64,000 bases of DNA from NCBI GenBank assembly GCA_030447505.1, contig JAUJOT010000006.1:207620-271619 (forward strand). Direction: 5' to 3'. Shown here piece after piece: positions 26,937 to 35,455 of this stretch. The stretch's first letter is position 1; every line of letters starts with the position of its first letter. Position numbers and translations under genes: made by a program. The DNA comes from Solirubrobacteraceae bacterium (GTDB lineage: Bacteria > Actinomycetota > Thermoleophilia > Solirubrobacterales > Solirubrobacteraceae). The notes under the pieces were generated by a model that saw nothing but the letters and a program-made list of their open reading frames with translations, ran no database searches and was not told the DNA's origin.

Positions 26937-28187
26937 ATGACCACGATCGCTTCCTCCACCCTGGCCAACGGCCTGCCCCTGCACCGGATCGGCCTCGAGG
27001 GAACTCGAGCGGTCACGATCCTCGTCGCCTTCAACGCCGGTGCGCGGACCGAGCTTCCCGCGGAGAACGGCATGGCGCACTTCCTCGAGCATCTCGTGTT
27101 CAAGGGCGGGGAGAAGTTTCCGCACTACCGCGATGTCAACGAGACCGCCGAGATGCTCGGCGGGTCGCTGAACGCCTACACGTCGCACGACCTCGTCGCC
27201 TTTCACATCACCGCGCGCGCCGAGGCGGCGCTCGAAGCCGCCGACCTGCTGACCGACTTCGTCGGCCGTCCGCACCTCGATGCCGACGAGCTCGACCGCG
27301 AGCGCGGCGTCGTGATCCAGGAGATCCAGCGCTACAAGGACGAGCCGTCCTCGGTTGCCGAGCAGCTGATCGACCGCGCGGCGTTCGGCGACCACCCGCT
27401 CGGCCGGCCGGTGCTCGGCCCCGAGGAGCACCTGCGCGAGTTCACGCGCGACGCGATCCTCGCCTTCCGCAATCGCCGCTGGGCGGGCCGGCGGGGCGGC
27501 GCGTTCGTCGTCGGCAACCTCGAGCACGTGCCCGAGAACGGCGCGTTCGCCGAGCTCTTCGAGCGCTTTCCGGCGCTCGCGCCGCCGCAGCCCTTCGAGC
27601 CCGCGCCGCCGTTCGAGCCGGAGGTCATCGTCGAGCCGCGAGACACGAACCAGTCGCATCTGCGGATGTCCTATCGCCCGCGCGTCGACGTCTCCGAGCC
27701 CTCCAGGCGCGCGGCGCTCACGATCTACGCGACGCTGCTGGGCGGCTCCATGAGCTCGCGGCTGTTCGACGAGATCCGCGAGCAGCGCGGCCTGGCGTAC
27801 TCGGTGTACGCCGCCTCGCACTCGCACGCCGACGTCCCGCTGCTGCAGCTCAGCGCGGGCCTGGACTCGACGAAATGCGTCGAGGCGTACACGCGGATGC
27901 GCGAGATCGTCAGCGAGCTGCGCGACGACGGACCGACCGAGGCCGAGGTGCAGCGCGCACGCGCCTACGCGGCCGGGCGGCGGATCCTGGCCTTCGAGAA
28001 CACGAACGCCGTCGCCCGCCATGCGGCCGCGCAGTCGATCGTCTTCGGCGAGAAGATCGATCCCGACGCCGCGATCGCGGCGCTCGACGCCGTCACGCTC
28101 GACGAGGTCGTCGAGGTGGCGGGCGACGTCGCCGACACGTTGGCGGTCGCCTGTGTGGGGCCGCACAGCGAGTCCGACTTCTCCTGA
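26937..28187 (+). CDS. M16 family zinc peptidase
   Basis: 416 residues, the size of a single-gene PqqL- or YmxG-type insulinase-fold peptidase. The inverted zinc motif HFLEH lies at about residues 48-52, and the third ligand Glu lies about 76-80 residues later in VIQEIQRYKDE. In the second half, YTRMREIVSEL and RGLAYSVYAASHSHADV are usual substrate-cavity regions. Homologues in Bacillus/actinobacteria process small peptides. There is no signal peptide. The ATG at 26937 follows a TACCTT box, so the long upstream frame extension is out. Confidence 0.93.
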   Translation: MTTIASSTLANGLPLHRIGLEGTRAVTILVAFNAGARTELPAENGMAHFLEHLVFKGGEKFPHYRDVNETAEMLGGSLNAYTSHDLVAFHITARAEAALEAADLLTDFVGRPHLDADELDRERGVVIQEIQRYKDEPSSVAEQLIDRAAFGDHPLGRPVLGPEEHLREFTRDAILAFRNRRWAGRRGGAFVVGNLEHVPENGAFAELFERFPALAPPQPFEPAPPFEPEVIVEPRDTNQSHLRMSYRPRVDVSEPSRRAALTIYATLLGGSMSSRLFDEIREQRGLAYSVYAASHSHADVPLLQLSAGLDSTKCVEAYTRMREIVSELRDDGPTEAEVQRARAYAAGRRILAFENTNAVARHAAAQSIVFGEKIDPDAAIAALDAVTLDEVVEVAGDVADTLAVACVGPHSESDFS

Positions 28188-28244
28188 CGCGCTGGACTGG
28201 CGGCGAGCTCGCGCGCCACGTCTGGCGCATGAGCGGTCGGCAGC

Positions 28245-28760
28245 TCAGCCCAGGTTGCCGCAGAAGTTCAGCCCGTACTGGATCGCCAGCCGGTCGGACT
28301 CCGCGCGCGCGGAGCGGAAGGCGTCAAGCGCGGTGCGCACGTCGTTGCCGGCCTTTGCGGCGGCCTGGGCATCCTCGGCGTTCGCCGCCGCGACGAAGCG
28401 CGCCGACGCCCGGCGCAGGTCCTCCAGCAGCGGTTGGGCTGCGCGCACTGAGCGAACGAAGGCCTGCGCCTGCGTCCGTGCCGGGCCCGACTCGGGCAGC
28501 GGGATCTCGGCGAGCCTGTCGGCGAGCTTGTCGTAGAGGTCCGCGAGCTCGTTGTTGGCATCGGCGACCTCTTGGGCGGTCCTGGGCTCGTTCGAGCGCA
28601 CCTGCGCGAACTCGCCGAAGAGGTCCTCGCAGACGCCGTCCGCCGCCGAGATGAAGCCCTCCTTCGTCTGCGGGCCGGGGTCGTCGCCGCCACAGCCCGC
28701 GAGCAGGGCGATCGCCAGCAGCATGGCGGTCAGCGTTCGGCGCAAGAGCACCGCGCGCAC
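28245..28760 (-). CDS. Lipoprotein, helical
   Basis: 171 residues. A signal peptide with lipobox LLAGC (Cys about 23) is followed by GGDDPGPQ and then a mainly helical domain (about 35-160) rich in Ala, Glu and Asp. The mature chain ends NFCGNLG with a Cys that may pair with the Cys at VCEDLF. No known domain is recognised. The outer-face location is inferred from the lipobox. It starts 1 base from the end of nadA, so it is probably part of the same transcript. Confidence 0.8.
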   Translation of the reverse strand: MRAVLLRRTLTAMLLAIALLAGCGGDDPGPQTKEGFISAADGVCEDLFGEFAQVRSNEPRTAQEVADANNELADLYDKLADRLAEIPLPESGPARTQAQAFVRSVRAAQPLLEDLRRASARFVAAANAEDAQAAAKAGNDVRTALDAFRSARAESDRLAIQYGLNFCGNLG

Positions 28761-28761
28761 C

Positions 28762-29739
28762 CTACGAGATCGCGATCATCCGCTCGATCGGCACCCGCGC
28801 GCGCTCGGCCACGTCGGACGGCACCTTGACCTCGTGGACGAGGTCGCGCAGCGCGTCACGCAGCTTCGGCAGCGTCGTCATCTTCATGTACGCGCACGAG
28901 GCGCGCTCGTTGGCGGCGATGAACTGCGCGTCGGGCGCCGCCTCGCGCAGCGGGTGCAGCATCCCGATCTCCGTCGCGACGATCGCCTTCTGGCCCGGCT
29001 GCGCGTCGCGCGCGTACTTCAGCATCCCGCCGGTCGAGAGCATGTGCACCCCCTCGGACTCGAGATCTCCGGCGCCGGCGTACTCCATCACGGACGTCGA
29101 GCAGCCGCACTCCGGATGGATCAGGAACTCGGCGCCCGGGTGCTCGGCGCGGACCTGCTCGATGTCCCTCGGACGGATCCCGGCGTGGACGTGGCACTCG
29201 CCGTCCCAGACGTGCAGCGCGCGCCCGATCCGCCGCTCCACGTACGCCCCCAGGAACATGTCCGGCCCGAACAGGATCTCCGCGTCCTGGCCGTGCTCGC
29301 GCAGGATGTGCTCGACGACGGACACCGCGTTGGCCGACGTGACGCAGTAGTCCGTCATCGCCTTGATCTCGGCCGTCGTGTTGACGTACATCACCGTGAT
29401 CGCGCCTGGATGCTGGGCCTGCCAGGCCGCAAGCTGGTCGGGCGTGATCGCGTCGGCGAGCGAGCAGCCGGCGCCGCGATCGGGGATCAGGACGGTCTTG
29501 TCCGGCGACAGGACCGAAGCCGTCTCGGCCATGAAGTGCACGCCGCAGAACGCGATCACGGACGCGTCGGACGCCGCCGCCCGGCGCGACAGGCCGAGCG
29601 AGTCGCCGACGTAGTCTGCGACGTCCTGGATCTCGGGCAGCTGGTAGTTGTGGGCGAGGATGACCGCATCGCGCCGGCTCGCGAGCGCGCGCACCTCGTC
29701 GTTCAGTTCGCCGACGTCATAGAGCTGTAGGAGCGTCAA
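28762..29739 (-). CDS. nadA: Quinolinate synthase NadA
   Basis: 325 residues. The enzyme condenses iminoaspartate with dihydroxyacetone phosphate to quinolinate using a 4Fe-4S cluster. Cluster cysteines are expected in FCGVHFMAET, HPECGCST and ERASCAYMK. VILAHNYQLPEIQDVAD is the N-terminal family signature. The start is a TTG at 29739 that overlaps the nadC stop (TTGA), so the two are coupled. No nadB is in the window. The lipoprotein gene follows after 1 base. Confidence 0.95.
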   Translation of the reverse strand: MTLLQLYDVGELNDEVRALASRRDAVILAHNYQLPEIQDVADYVGDSLGLSRRAAASDASVIAFCGVHFMAETASVLSPDKTVLIPDRGAGCSLADAITPDQLAAWQAQHPGAITVMYVNTTAEIKAMTDYCVTSANAVSVVEHILREHGQDAEILFGPDMFLGAYVERRIGRALHVWDGECHVHAGIRPRDIEQVRAEHPGAEFLIHPECGCSTSVMEYAGAGDLESEGVHMLSTGGMLKYARDAQPGQKAIVATEIGMLHPLREAAPDAQFIAANERASCAYMKMTTLPKLRDALRDLVHEVKVPSDVAERARVPIERMIAIS

Positions 29740-30560
29740 GGCAGCGCCTCCAGGAGCAGCGACAGGTCCAGGGCGGGAGCGGAGTGCGTGAGCGCCCCGA
29801 TCGAGATCCAGTCTACGCCCGTCTCCGCGTGCGCCCGCAGGCTGTCGAAGCCGATCCCGCCGCTGGCCTCGAGCTTCGCCCGGCCCGCGACGTGGGCGAC
29901 GGTCGCGCGCAGCTCGTCGGGACCCATGTTGTCGAGCAGGATCCGCCCGGCCCCGGCCTGCAGCGCCTCGTCGACCTCCGCGCGCGTGGAGCACTCGACC
30001 TCCAGCGCCAGCTCCGGGAACGCCGCCGTGGCGGCGCGCACCGCCGCCGCGACGCCACCCGCGATCGTGGCGTGGTTCTCCTTGATGAGCACCATGTCGT
30101 ACAGACCGGCGCGGTGGTTGCCGCCGCCGCCGGCCACCACCGCGGCCTTCTCCAGGAACCGCAGGCCGGGGGTCGTCTTGCGCGTGTCGAGGATCTGCGC
30201 ACCGGTGCCCTCGACCGCCCGGACACAGCGCGCGGTCAGCGTCGCGACGCCCGACAGGCGCTGCAGGAAGTTCAGCGCCGTGCGCTCGGCGGCCAGCAGC
30301 GCGCGCGCGTCGCCGGTCGCGCGCAGCACCGCTGCCGGCGGCTCGCGCCACTCGCCCTCGCGACCGAGCCGCTCGAGCTGCACATCTGGATCCAGGGCGA
30401 GGAACGCGGCCTCGGCCGCGTCGAGGCCGAAGACGACGCCCGGCTTCTTCTGGTTGATCGTCGCGACGGCGCGCGTCCCCGCCGCGACGGTCGCCTCGCT
30501 CGTGACGTCGACGTCGCCGACGTCCTCGGCGAGCGCGCGCAGGACGAGCTGCTCGAGCAT
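29736..30560 (-). CDS. nadC: Nicotinate-nucleotide pyrophosphorylase NadC
   Basis: 274 residues. The enzyme converts quinolinate and PRPP to nicotinate mononucleotide, the step after NadA. Signatures are EDVGDVDVTSEA near the N-terminus, LNFLQRLSGVAT, DTRKTTPGLR (phosphate binding), the KENH pocket in VLIKENHATIAGG and a final ASGGIGFDSLR barrel strand. The start at 30560 gives the normal N-terminus. A TATCCT box about 30 bases upstream (30591-30596, minus strand) may drive the operon. It is coupled to nadA by a TTGA overlap. Confidence 0.96.
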   Translation of the reverse strand: MLEQLVLRALAEDVGDVDVTSEATVAAGTRAVATINQKKPGVVFGLDAAEAAFLALDPDVQLERLGREGEWREPPAAVLRATGDARALLAAERTALNFLQRLSGVATLTARCVRAVEGTGAQILDTRKTTPGLRFLEKAAVVAGGGGNHRAGLYDMVLIKENHATIAGGVAAAVRAATAAFPELALEVECSTRAEVDEALQAGAGRILLDNMGPDELRATVAHVAGRAKLEASGGIGFDSLRAHAETGVDWISIGALTHSAPALDLSLLLEALP

Positions 30561-30603
30561 TTCTGATCCGGTCCTCACGAGTGGGCGCAGGATACGGGGG
30601 AAG

Positions 30604-31185
30604 ATGAGCAGGATGGCCGACCTACCCGCCGACGGGGCGATGGACCTCGACGCCTGGCTGCCCGCTGCGGAGATCGTCACGCGTCACCGCCGCGAGGCGC
30701 GAGCCGATCCTGATGCCCTGTGGTCGGCGGCGCGCAGCGTGCGGCTCGATCAGACGCGCACGATCGGCCGGCTCGTGCGCTGGCGGATCCCCGGCGTGCC
30801 CGCCGACCAGTCGTTCATGCGCCTGCTCGCCGAGGACCCGTTCACCGTCCTCGACGAGGGCGCGCACCACTCGATCTCCGGCCTCTGCGGGCGCATCTGG
30901 ACGCTGCAGCGCGACTACGCGCAGCTGCGCGGTCCCGACGACTTCATGGCCTGGGATGCGCCCCGCACCGTGCGGGTGCTGTTCGCGCACTGGGTCACGC
31001 CCGGCGGCGACGGGCGCGGCAGCACGCTGCACAGCGAGGCGCGCATCGGCCCGACCGACTCGATCGCGACGATGCGCCTGCGCGCGCTCTGGCTCGCGGT
31101 CGGCCCCTTCGAGCGCCTGATCGGCGCCGAGCCGCTGGCGCTCGCGGCGGCGCGCGCGGAGGCCGCCGCCCGCCAGCGGCCCTGA
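30604..31185 (+). CDS. Hypothetical protein, SRPBCC-like
   Basis: 193 residues, no signal peptide or membrane span. The middle has the strand pattern of the Bet v1/SRPBCC fold (TRTIGRLVRWRIPG, PRTVRVLFAHWVTPGG, GSTLHSEARIGPTD) ending in a long helix (RLRALWLAVGPFERLIGAE). I cannot assign a family with confidence. The start at 30604 follows GGGGGA closely. It lies divergent from nadC and 12 bases before a nucleoside deoxyribosyltransferase gene. Confidence 0.65.
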   Translation: MSRMADLPADGAMDLDAWLPAAEIVTRHRREARADPDALWSAARSVRLDQTRTIGRLVRWRIPGVPADQSFMRLLAEDPFTVLDEGAHHSISGLCGRIWTLQRDYAQLRGPDDFMAWDAPRTVRVLFAHWVTPGGDGRGSTLHSEARIGPTDSIATMRLRALWLAVGPFERLIGAEPLALAAARAEAAARQRP

Positions 31186-31197
31186 GAGGATCGGTTC

Positions 31198-31710
31198 GTG
31201 CCCGTTTCTCCCTCCGGCGACGCGCTCGCCGCGCTCCTCGCCGGCGGCGCGCGGCCGCGCTGCTACATCGCAAGCCCGCTCGGCTTCTGCGAGGCGGGCC
31301 GCGACTACTACGCGCGGCGCTACATCCCGGCGCTCGCCGAGCACGTCGAGCCCGTCGATCCGTGGAAGCTGTCGCGGCCCGACGAGTTCGAGGCCGCGAC
31401 CGCCGCCGGCCGCGAGCAGAGCTTCGGGGTCGAGGTCGGCGCGCGCAACGCAGAGGCGATCCGCTCGGCGCGCCTGCTGATCGCCCAGCTCGACGGCCAG
31501 GAGGTCGACGCCGGCACCGCCTCGGAGGTCGGCTACGCCGCGGCGCTCGGCCGGCCCTGCATCGGGCTGCGCAGCGACCTGCGCGCGAGCGGCGAGCCGG
31601 GGATGCGCGTGAACCTCCAGCTCGAGGCGTTCATCGTCCTCTCCGGGGGCTTCATCGCAAGCTCGCTCGGCGAGCTCGTCGCGCGCCTCGCCGCGCTGCG
31701 CACTGCCTGA
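31198..31710 (+). CDS. Nucleoside 2-deoxyribosyltransferase-like protein
   Basis: 170 residues, GTG start. The family landmarks are a CYIASPLGFCEAGRDYY strand-helix, EQSFGVEVGARNAEAI with an acidic active-site patch, and AQLDGQEVDAGTASEVGYAAALGRPCIGLR, which holds the usual Asp/Glu pair at the nucleoside site. These enzymes exchange the base of deoxynucleosides and serve purine and pyrimidine salvage. Starts 12 bases after the upstream gene, probably in one transcript. Confidence 0.82.
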   Translation: MPVSPSGDALAALLAGGARPRCYIASPLGFCEAGRDYYARRYIPALAEHVEPVDPWKLSRPDEFEAATAAGREQSFGVEVGARNAEAIRSARLLIAQLDGQEVDAGTASEVGYAAALGRPCIGLRSDLRASGEPGMRVNLQLEAFIVLSGGFIASSLGELVARLAALRTA

Positions 31711-31747
31711 CGGCGCGGCCCGGGCGCGATGCGCCGGCGAACCGCGA

Positions 31748-32858
31748 CTAGCGCGAGGCGCTGTGCAGCAGGTAGGCGCGCACAAAGGCGTCGAGGTCGC
31801 CCTCGAGGACGCGGTTGGCGTCGCCCATCTCGTGGTCCGTGCGGTGGTCCTTGACCATCGTGTAGGGGTGCAGGACGTAGGAGCGGATCTGCGAGCCGAA
31901 GTTCACGTCGAGCACCTCGCCCTTCTCCTTGGCGAGCTCCTCCTTGCGCCGCTGCTCCTCGCGCTCGACCAGCTTCGAGCGCAGCATCTTCATCGCCGTC
32001 TCGCGGTTCTGCGTCTGTGAGCGCTCGTTCTGGCACTGCACGACGATCCCGCTCGGACGGTGCGTGATGCGCACCGCGGAGTCGGTCTTGTTGACGTGCT
32101 GGCCGCCGGCGCCAGACGCGCGGTAGGTGTCGACCTGCAGGTCGTCGGCGTCGATCGCGACCTCGGCGGCATCCTCGATCACCGGCACGACCTCGACGCT
32201 CGCAAACGACGTCTGGCGCCGGTTGGCGGAATCGAACGGCGACAGGCGCACGAGCCGGTGCACGCCCTTCTCGGCGGCGTAGAGGCCATAGGCGTTGTCG
32301 CCCTCGACGCGGAACGTCGCCGACTTGATGCCGGCCTCCTCACCCGCGCTGACTTCGAGCAGCTCGACCTTGAAGCCGCGGCGCTCGGCCCACTTCATCT
32401 CCATCCGCAGGACCATCTCGGCCCAGTCCTGGGCGTCCGTCCCGCCGGCGCCGGCGTTGATCGTGACGAGCGCGTCGCCGGCGTCATAGCGCCCGGAGAA
32501 CAGGCGCTGCTCCTCGAGCGCTGCGAGGCGCGCCTCGACGGGCGCCAGCTGCTCCTCGAGCTCGCCGGCGATCTCGTCGTCCTCCTCGGCCATCTCGGCG
32601 AGCGACGCGAGATCCTCGACATCGGCCTCGAGCGTGCGGAACTGCTCCAGGCGCCGCGTCGTGCGCGCATGCTCCGCGCTGACCTTGGCCGCGGCCTCCT
32701 GGTCGTCCCAGAAGCCGGCTTCCGACATCTGCTGCTCGAGCACAGCCGCCCGCTCGCCCAGCGAAGCCGGGTCAAAGGTAGTCCGCGAGCAGGGACATCT
32801 GCGCGCGGATCGCAGCAAGGCGCTGCGGGATGCCCTCGGGAGTCGGCGTTGCGGCCAT
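31748..32858 (-). CDS. prfB: Peptide chain release factor 2, with programmed +1 frameshift
   Basis: RF2 ends translation at UGA and UAA. The gene reads in two frames: 32858-32775 (28 codons, MAATPTPEGIPQRLAAIRAQ then MSLLADYL) stops at UGA (32774-32772). A CTT TGA C slippery site then shifts the ribosome by +1 into 32773-31748, which begins DPASLGERAAVL. The joined protein has 369 residues. The SPF anticodon-like tripeptide lies near residue 205 and GGQ near 251. Low RF2 thus raises its own synthesis. A TATCCT box 6 bases before the ATG suggests a leaderless message. A ribosome-binding-like stimulator upstream of the slip site is not obvious. Confidence 0.97.
32771..32780 (-). promoter_or_regulatory. 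prfB programmed frameshift site (TAC CTT TGA C)
   Basis: The minus strand reads TACCTTTGAC at these positions. The CUU codon slips forward one base past the in-frame UGA, giving Leu-Asp, as in the E. coli prfB site. The UGA at 32774-32772 is the stop that senses RF2 levels. Confidence 0.95.
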
Positions 32859-32864
32859 GGCGCC

Positions 32865-32870
32865 AGGATA
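32865..32870 (-). promoter_or_regulatory. -10 box (TATCCT) for leaderless prfB
   Basis: TATCCT on the minus strand lies 6 bases before the prfB ATG (32858). Confidence 0.5.
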
Positions 32871-33079
32871 GAGCGGGCGCAGGAACGTGCGTGATCTCGA
32901 GGTTGCGCACGACCGGGCTTGCGATCGCGACGAATCCGGCTGACCTCCTCGACGCTCGGCGGCGCGGCCTCGTCTGTCGTCTTCGCGGTCATCTGAGCGC
33001 GAGCTGTGGAGCACAGGCGGGAGTTCTGCGGCGGACGCGCGGGCCTGGACTTCGGGCAGCGGCTCGATTCAATACCCCG

Positions 33080-33691
33080 ATGGACCCCTACGCCGTGCTC
33101 GGCCTGGATCCCGGCGCCTGCGTCGACGACGCCACGCGCGCGTACCGCGAGCTCGCCAAGCAGTGGCATCCCGACCGCGCGGGCGAGCAGGGCGCGGCCC
33201 GGATGATCCAGCTCAACGTCGCTTACGAGATGGTGCGGTCCGAGCAGCGGGCGCGCGCCGGCGCGCCGGTCGGGCCGGCCGGCGGCCACGGTCGCGGCGG
33301 CGCGGGCCGCGGACCCGGCGGCTGGCTTCCGGAGGCGATGCGGCGCGCGCTCGGTCGCGAGCTGCTCGACGCCCTCGAGCCGCAGGAGCGCGTCGAGCTC
33401 GTCACGCCGGCGGCGACGTGGGCGAGCCCGAGCACGCTGCTCGCGGTCACCGACCGGCGCCTGCTCTGGCTGCTCGACGACGCCGTCGCAAACCGCGTCC
33501 GCTCGCTGCGCTTCCGCGACACCGAGCGCGCCGAGCAGGACCTCGTCTGGCCACGCCGCTCACGCGCGCGGCTGCGCGTGCAGCCGCGCTACGGCGGCAA
33601 GCGCTGGACGTTCTCCGAGCTGCGCCCCGCGACCGCCGCCGCGATCGCCGGGCACGTGCGGGCGGGGCTGCCGGCGCCGCCGGTCGGCTGA
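33080..33691 (+). CDS. J-domain (DnaJ-like) protein
   Basis: 203 residues. A complete J domain (about 3-60) has the HPD motif in AKQWHPDRAGEQ. A Gly-rich linker (GGHGRGGAGRGPGG) follows, then a C-terminal domain of about 110 residues with strands VTPAATWASPSTLLAVTDRRLLWLLDD and RLRVQPRYGGKRWTFSEL, which resembles a PH-like or bacterial YokE/DUF-type fold. J domains stimulate DnaK ATPase. It is not a full DnaJ (no Cys-rich zinc domain). No dnaK is adjacent. Confidence 0.88.
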   Translation: MDPYAVLGLDPGACVDDATRAYRELAKQWHPDRAGEQGAARMIQLNVAYEMVRSEQRARAGAPVGPAGGHGRGGAGRGPGGWLPEAMRRALGRELLDALEPQERVELVTPAATWASPSTLLAVTDRRLLWLLDDAVANRVRSLRFRDTERAEQDLVWPRRSRARLRVQPRYGGKRWTFSELRPATAAAIAGHVRAGLPAPPVG

Positions 33692-33797
33692 GTCGTCCCC
33701 CCGGTCGCGGCAGGTCGTGCGCTTCGCGCAGCGCCGGCTCGTGCGCGACCAAGGAGCCGCAACGCTCCTCGCGCTGCTCGCGCAGGAGCCGACCGTC

Positions 33798-33920
33798 CTA
33801 GACGCCGCTGGCCGCGTCGTTCATGCGCTGTGCGAGCTCCGGCTGCTGCGGCAACGAGACGCGCCCGCCGCGCAACGTGCCGCCGGTCAGCGCGTACATG
33901 GTGTCGGCCCTGGAGGTCAT
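33798..33920 (-). CDS. Small 40-residue hypothetical ORF
   Basis: MTSRADTMYALTGGTLRGGR followed by VSLPQQPELAQRMNDAASGV. The composition is protein-like and no larger gene covers it. It sits in a 330-base stretch between the J-domain gene and the next real gene. No ribosome binding site or -10 box matches the start well. It may be a genuine small protein or noise. Confidence 0.3.
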   Translation of the reverse strand: MTSRADTMYALTGGTLRGGRVSLPQQPELAQRMNDAASGV

Positions 33921-34008
33921 CACAGGAGTTACGGTAAACCACGCGGCTGCCGTGCACCGATCTCCCACGAACCGCCCCGCCCGCGCTCGTGGGTTCGAAC
34001 CCGCGCAG

Positions 34009-34014
34009 TAGGCT
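34009..34014 (+). promoter_or_regulatory. -10 box (TAGGCT) before the 34022 ORF
   Basis: TAGGCT, then 7 bases, then ATG at 34022; GAGGG in the gap could also act as a ribosome binding site. Confidence 0.35.
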
Positions 34015-34021
34015 TGAGGGC

Positions 34022-34141
34022 ATGGCACCGATCCGCCCCACCGACGCCACCGCGATCGACCACTTCGTCATCCGCGACGGCACGGTCGCGACGAAGCTCG
34101 ACGTCTTCGACGAGCTGCAGTTCGGTCGCCCCCGCCGGTAG
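34022..34141 (+). CDS. 39-residue ORF like the end of an NTF2/SnoaL-like protein
   Basis: The peptide MAPIRPTDATAIDHFVIRDG continues TVATKLDVFDELQFGRPRR. The HFVIRDGTVATKLDVFDEL part looks like the last two strands of SnoaL-like/NTF2-fold proteins. It is far too short to be the whole fold (about 130 residues), so it is most likely a relic or a very small protein. It ends 20 bases before the YacP-like gene. Confidence 0.4.
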   Translation: MAPIRPTDATAIDHFVIRDGTVATKLDVFDELQFGRPRR

Positions 34142-34160
34142 GCCGACGAGAACGCCCTCC

Positions 34161-34544
34161 ATGCGCTGGATCGTCGACGGGATGAACGTCATCGGCACAC
34201 GCCCCGACGGCTGGTGGCGCGACCGCCACGCGGCGATGGTCCACCTCGTCGACCTGCTCGAGCGCTGGTCGGCCGCCGACGGCGACGACGTCACGGTCGT
34301 CTTCGAGCAGCCGCCGCGCCCGCCGATCAGGTCAAGCGTCGTCGAGGTCGCGCACGCCGCGCGGCCGCGGCCGAACTCCGCCGACGACGAGATCGTGCGC
34401 CGCGTGCGCGCCGAGCCCGAGCCGAGTTCGGTGCGCGTCGTCACCTCCGACGCGGTGCTGTCCCAGCAGGTCCGCGCTGCCGGCGCGAGCGTCTACCCGT
34501 CGGCGACGTTCCGTGGCGAGATCGACCCGGCACAGCACTGGTGA
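34161..34544 (+). CDS. YacP-like NYN domain protein
   Basis: 127 residues, PIN-like NYN nuclease fold. The Asp-Gly-x-Asn stretch MRWIVDGMNVIGTRPDGWWRD at the N-terminus, DDVTVVFEQPP and the acidic SADDEIVRRVRAE give the metal-site acidic set, and a SDAVLSQQVRAAGA helix closes the fold. Bacillus Rae1 (YacP) is a ribosome-associated endoribonuclease of this family; activity here is inferred. Confidence 0.85.
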   Translation: MRWIVDGMNVIGTRPDGWWRDRHAAMVHLVDLLERWSAADGDDVTVVFEQPPRPPIRSSVVEVAHAARPRPNSADDEIVRRVRAEPEPSSVRVVTSDAVLSQQVRAAGASVYPSATFRGEIDPAQHW

Positions 34545-34640
34545 CGCGTTCGCAGGTTCTGCAGGTCTTCGCGGCACCCGATGCGTGCCTGATGGGCGAG
34601 CATCGGGAGACCGACCAGAACCTCCGGGCGTGCGTACCGC

Positions 34641-34964
34641 TCAGTCGAAGACGTCGATCCAGGTGAGCACCTGCCCGCCCGGGCCGACCGCGACCGGCAC
34701 TGCACGCGTGCGCCGGCGCACGCTCGGATGGCGCATGAGCGCGGCGCGGACGACCTCGGAGATCTCGCCCAGCGCGGAGTGCTCGGGGCGCTCGTCGACG
34801 CGCAGCACGATTCCGGTCGAGACGAGGTGCACCGACGTGTCGAACATCGACGCCGGCTCGGGCTCGCGCACCTCGACGGCGTAGCCGCAGGCGCGCAGCC
34901 CCTCCGCGACGCTGGCCGCGAGTTGCTCGTCGCCTCCCGTGCTGTTGTCGACCACCAGCCGCAT
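34641..34964 (-). CDS. Hypothetical protein
   Basis: 107 residues, start MRLVVDNSTGGDEQ. The pattern is alpha/beta (strands MRLVVDNST, AVEVREP, VPVAVGPGGQVLTWID; helix EQLAASVAEGLRACG) with no signal peptide. A possible sequence relation to YacP-like or ribosome-linked genes is not supported. The upstream extension in the same frame is Ala-rich and unlikely to be translated. Confidence 0.5.
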   Translation of the reverse strand: MRLVVDNSTGGDEQLAASVAEGLRACGYAVEVREPEPASMFDTSVHLVSTGIVLRVDERPEHSALGEISEVVRAALMRHPSVRRRTRAVPVAVGPGGQVLTWIDVFD

Positions 34965-35085
34965 CCCTACAGGATGATGGCCCGCGGCAGCGGATGCCAA
35001 ACCGCGGGCGAGCGCCGTCGCTGAAGACGGAGCAGCCGGCATCCCTGACCGAGGCCTCGCTGATCGCCGTCGTCCCGCCCTCTTC

Positions 35086-35110
35086 GAGCACTTCTGGCGC
35101 GGAAGTGCTC
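35086..35110. other. Perfect 9-bp inverted repeat (hairpin)
   Basis: GAGCACTTC, a 7-base loop, then GAAGTGCTC. No U-tract follows on either strand, and no gene ends close by, so it is an operator or a structured RNA element at least as likely as a terminator. Confidence 0.6.
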
Positions 35111-35360
35111 AACAGGACTGAACCGGTAGGAGCGGTGGTCCGAATCAACGCATGGAGGGCGGCGGGTCAGCGGGCCCGCCGTCCGCCACCTTGTCTGCTC
35201 TGAGCTGACGGCGGGGCGCCCTTAGGTCGGCGAGGGTCTCGCGACGTCGGGCATCGACGCGCTCGACGACCAGTCCAGCACGTTCGAGGGGCTGCGGATC
35301 GTGATCGATCGAGCTGCACCTCGTCGCGTCCGTCGGCCGCCAAGCTGACAGACGTTTTCG

Positions 35361-35385
35361 GTTTCGCATCGGGCGTTACGGGTCA
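35361..35385 (+). promoter_or_regulatory. Possible SigB/SigF-type stress promoter
   Basis: GTTT, 15 bases, then GGGTCA. The actinobacterial SigB/SigF consensus is GTTT, about 15 bases, GGGTAT. It lies about 70 bases before the GTG start at 35456 of an operon of stress-type proteins. One base of the -10 element differs, so the call is tentative. Confidence 0.35.
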
Positions 35386-35455
35386 CACGTGTGCTTTCCG
35401 CCGCGTGAAGCTCACGACGGCGGGTGATCGGAACTTCAGGAGAAAGGAGGATGCT

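Larger units (their letters stand above)
34965..35455. other. Gene-free stretch of about 490 bases
   Basis: No frame has protein-like composition. It holds a perfect 9-bp inverted repeat at 35086-35110 and a possible stress promoter at 35361-35385. I see no tRNA-like fold in it. The rest is unassigned. Confidence 0.6.

Noticed and set aside
30591..30596. TATCCT as a leaderless start for nadC
   Set aside because: It is about 30 bases before the ATG, so it fits a short-leader promoter, not the leaderless pattern.
34965..35455. tRNA or small RNA in the gene-free stretch
   Set aside because: No T-arm or acceptor pairing was found; only one perfect hairpin is present.
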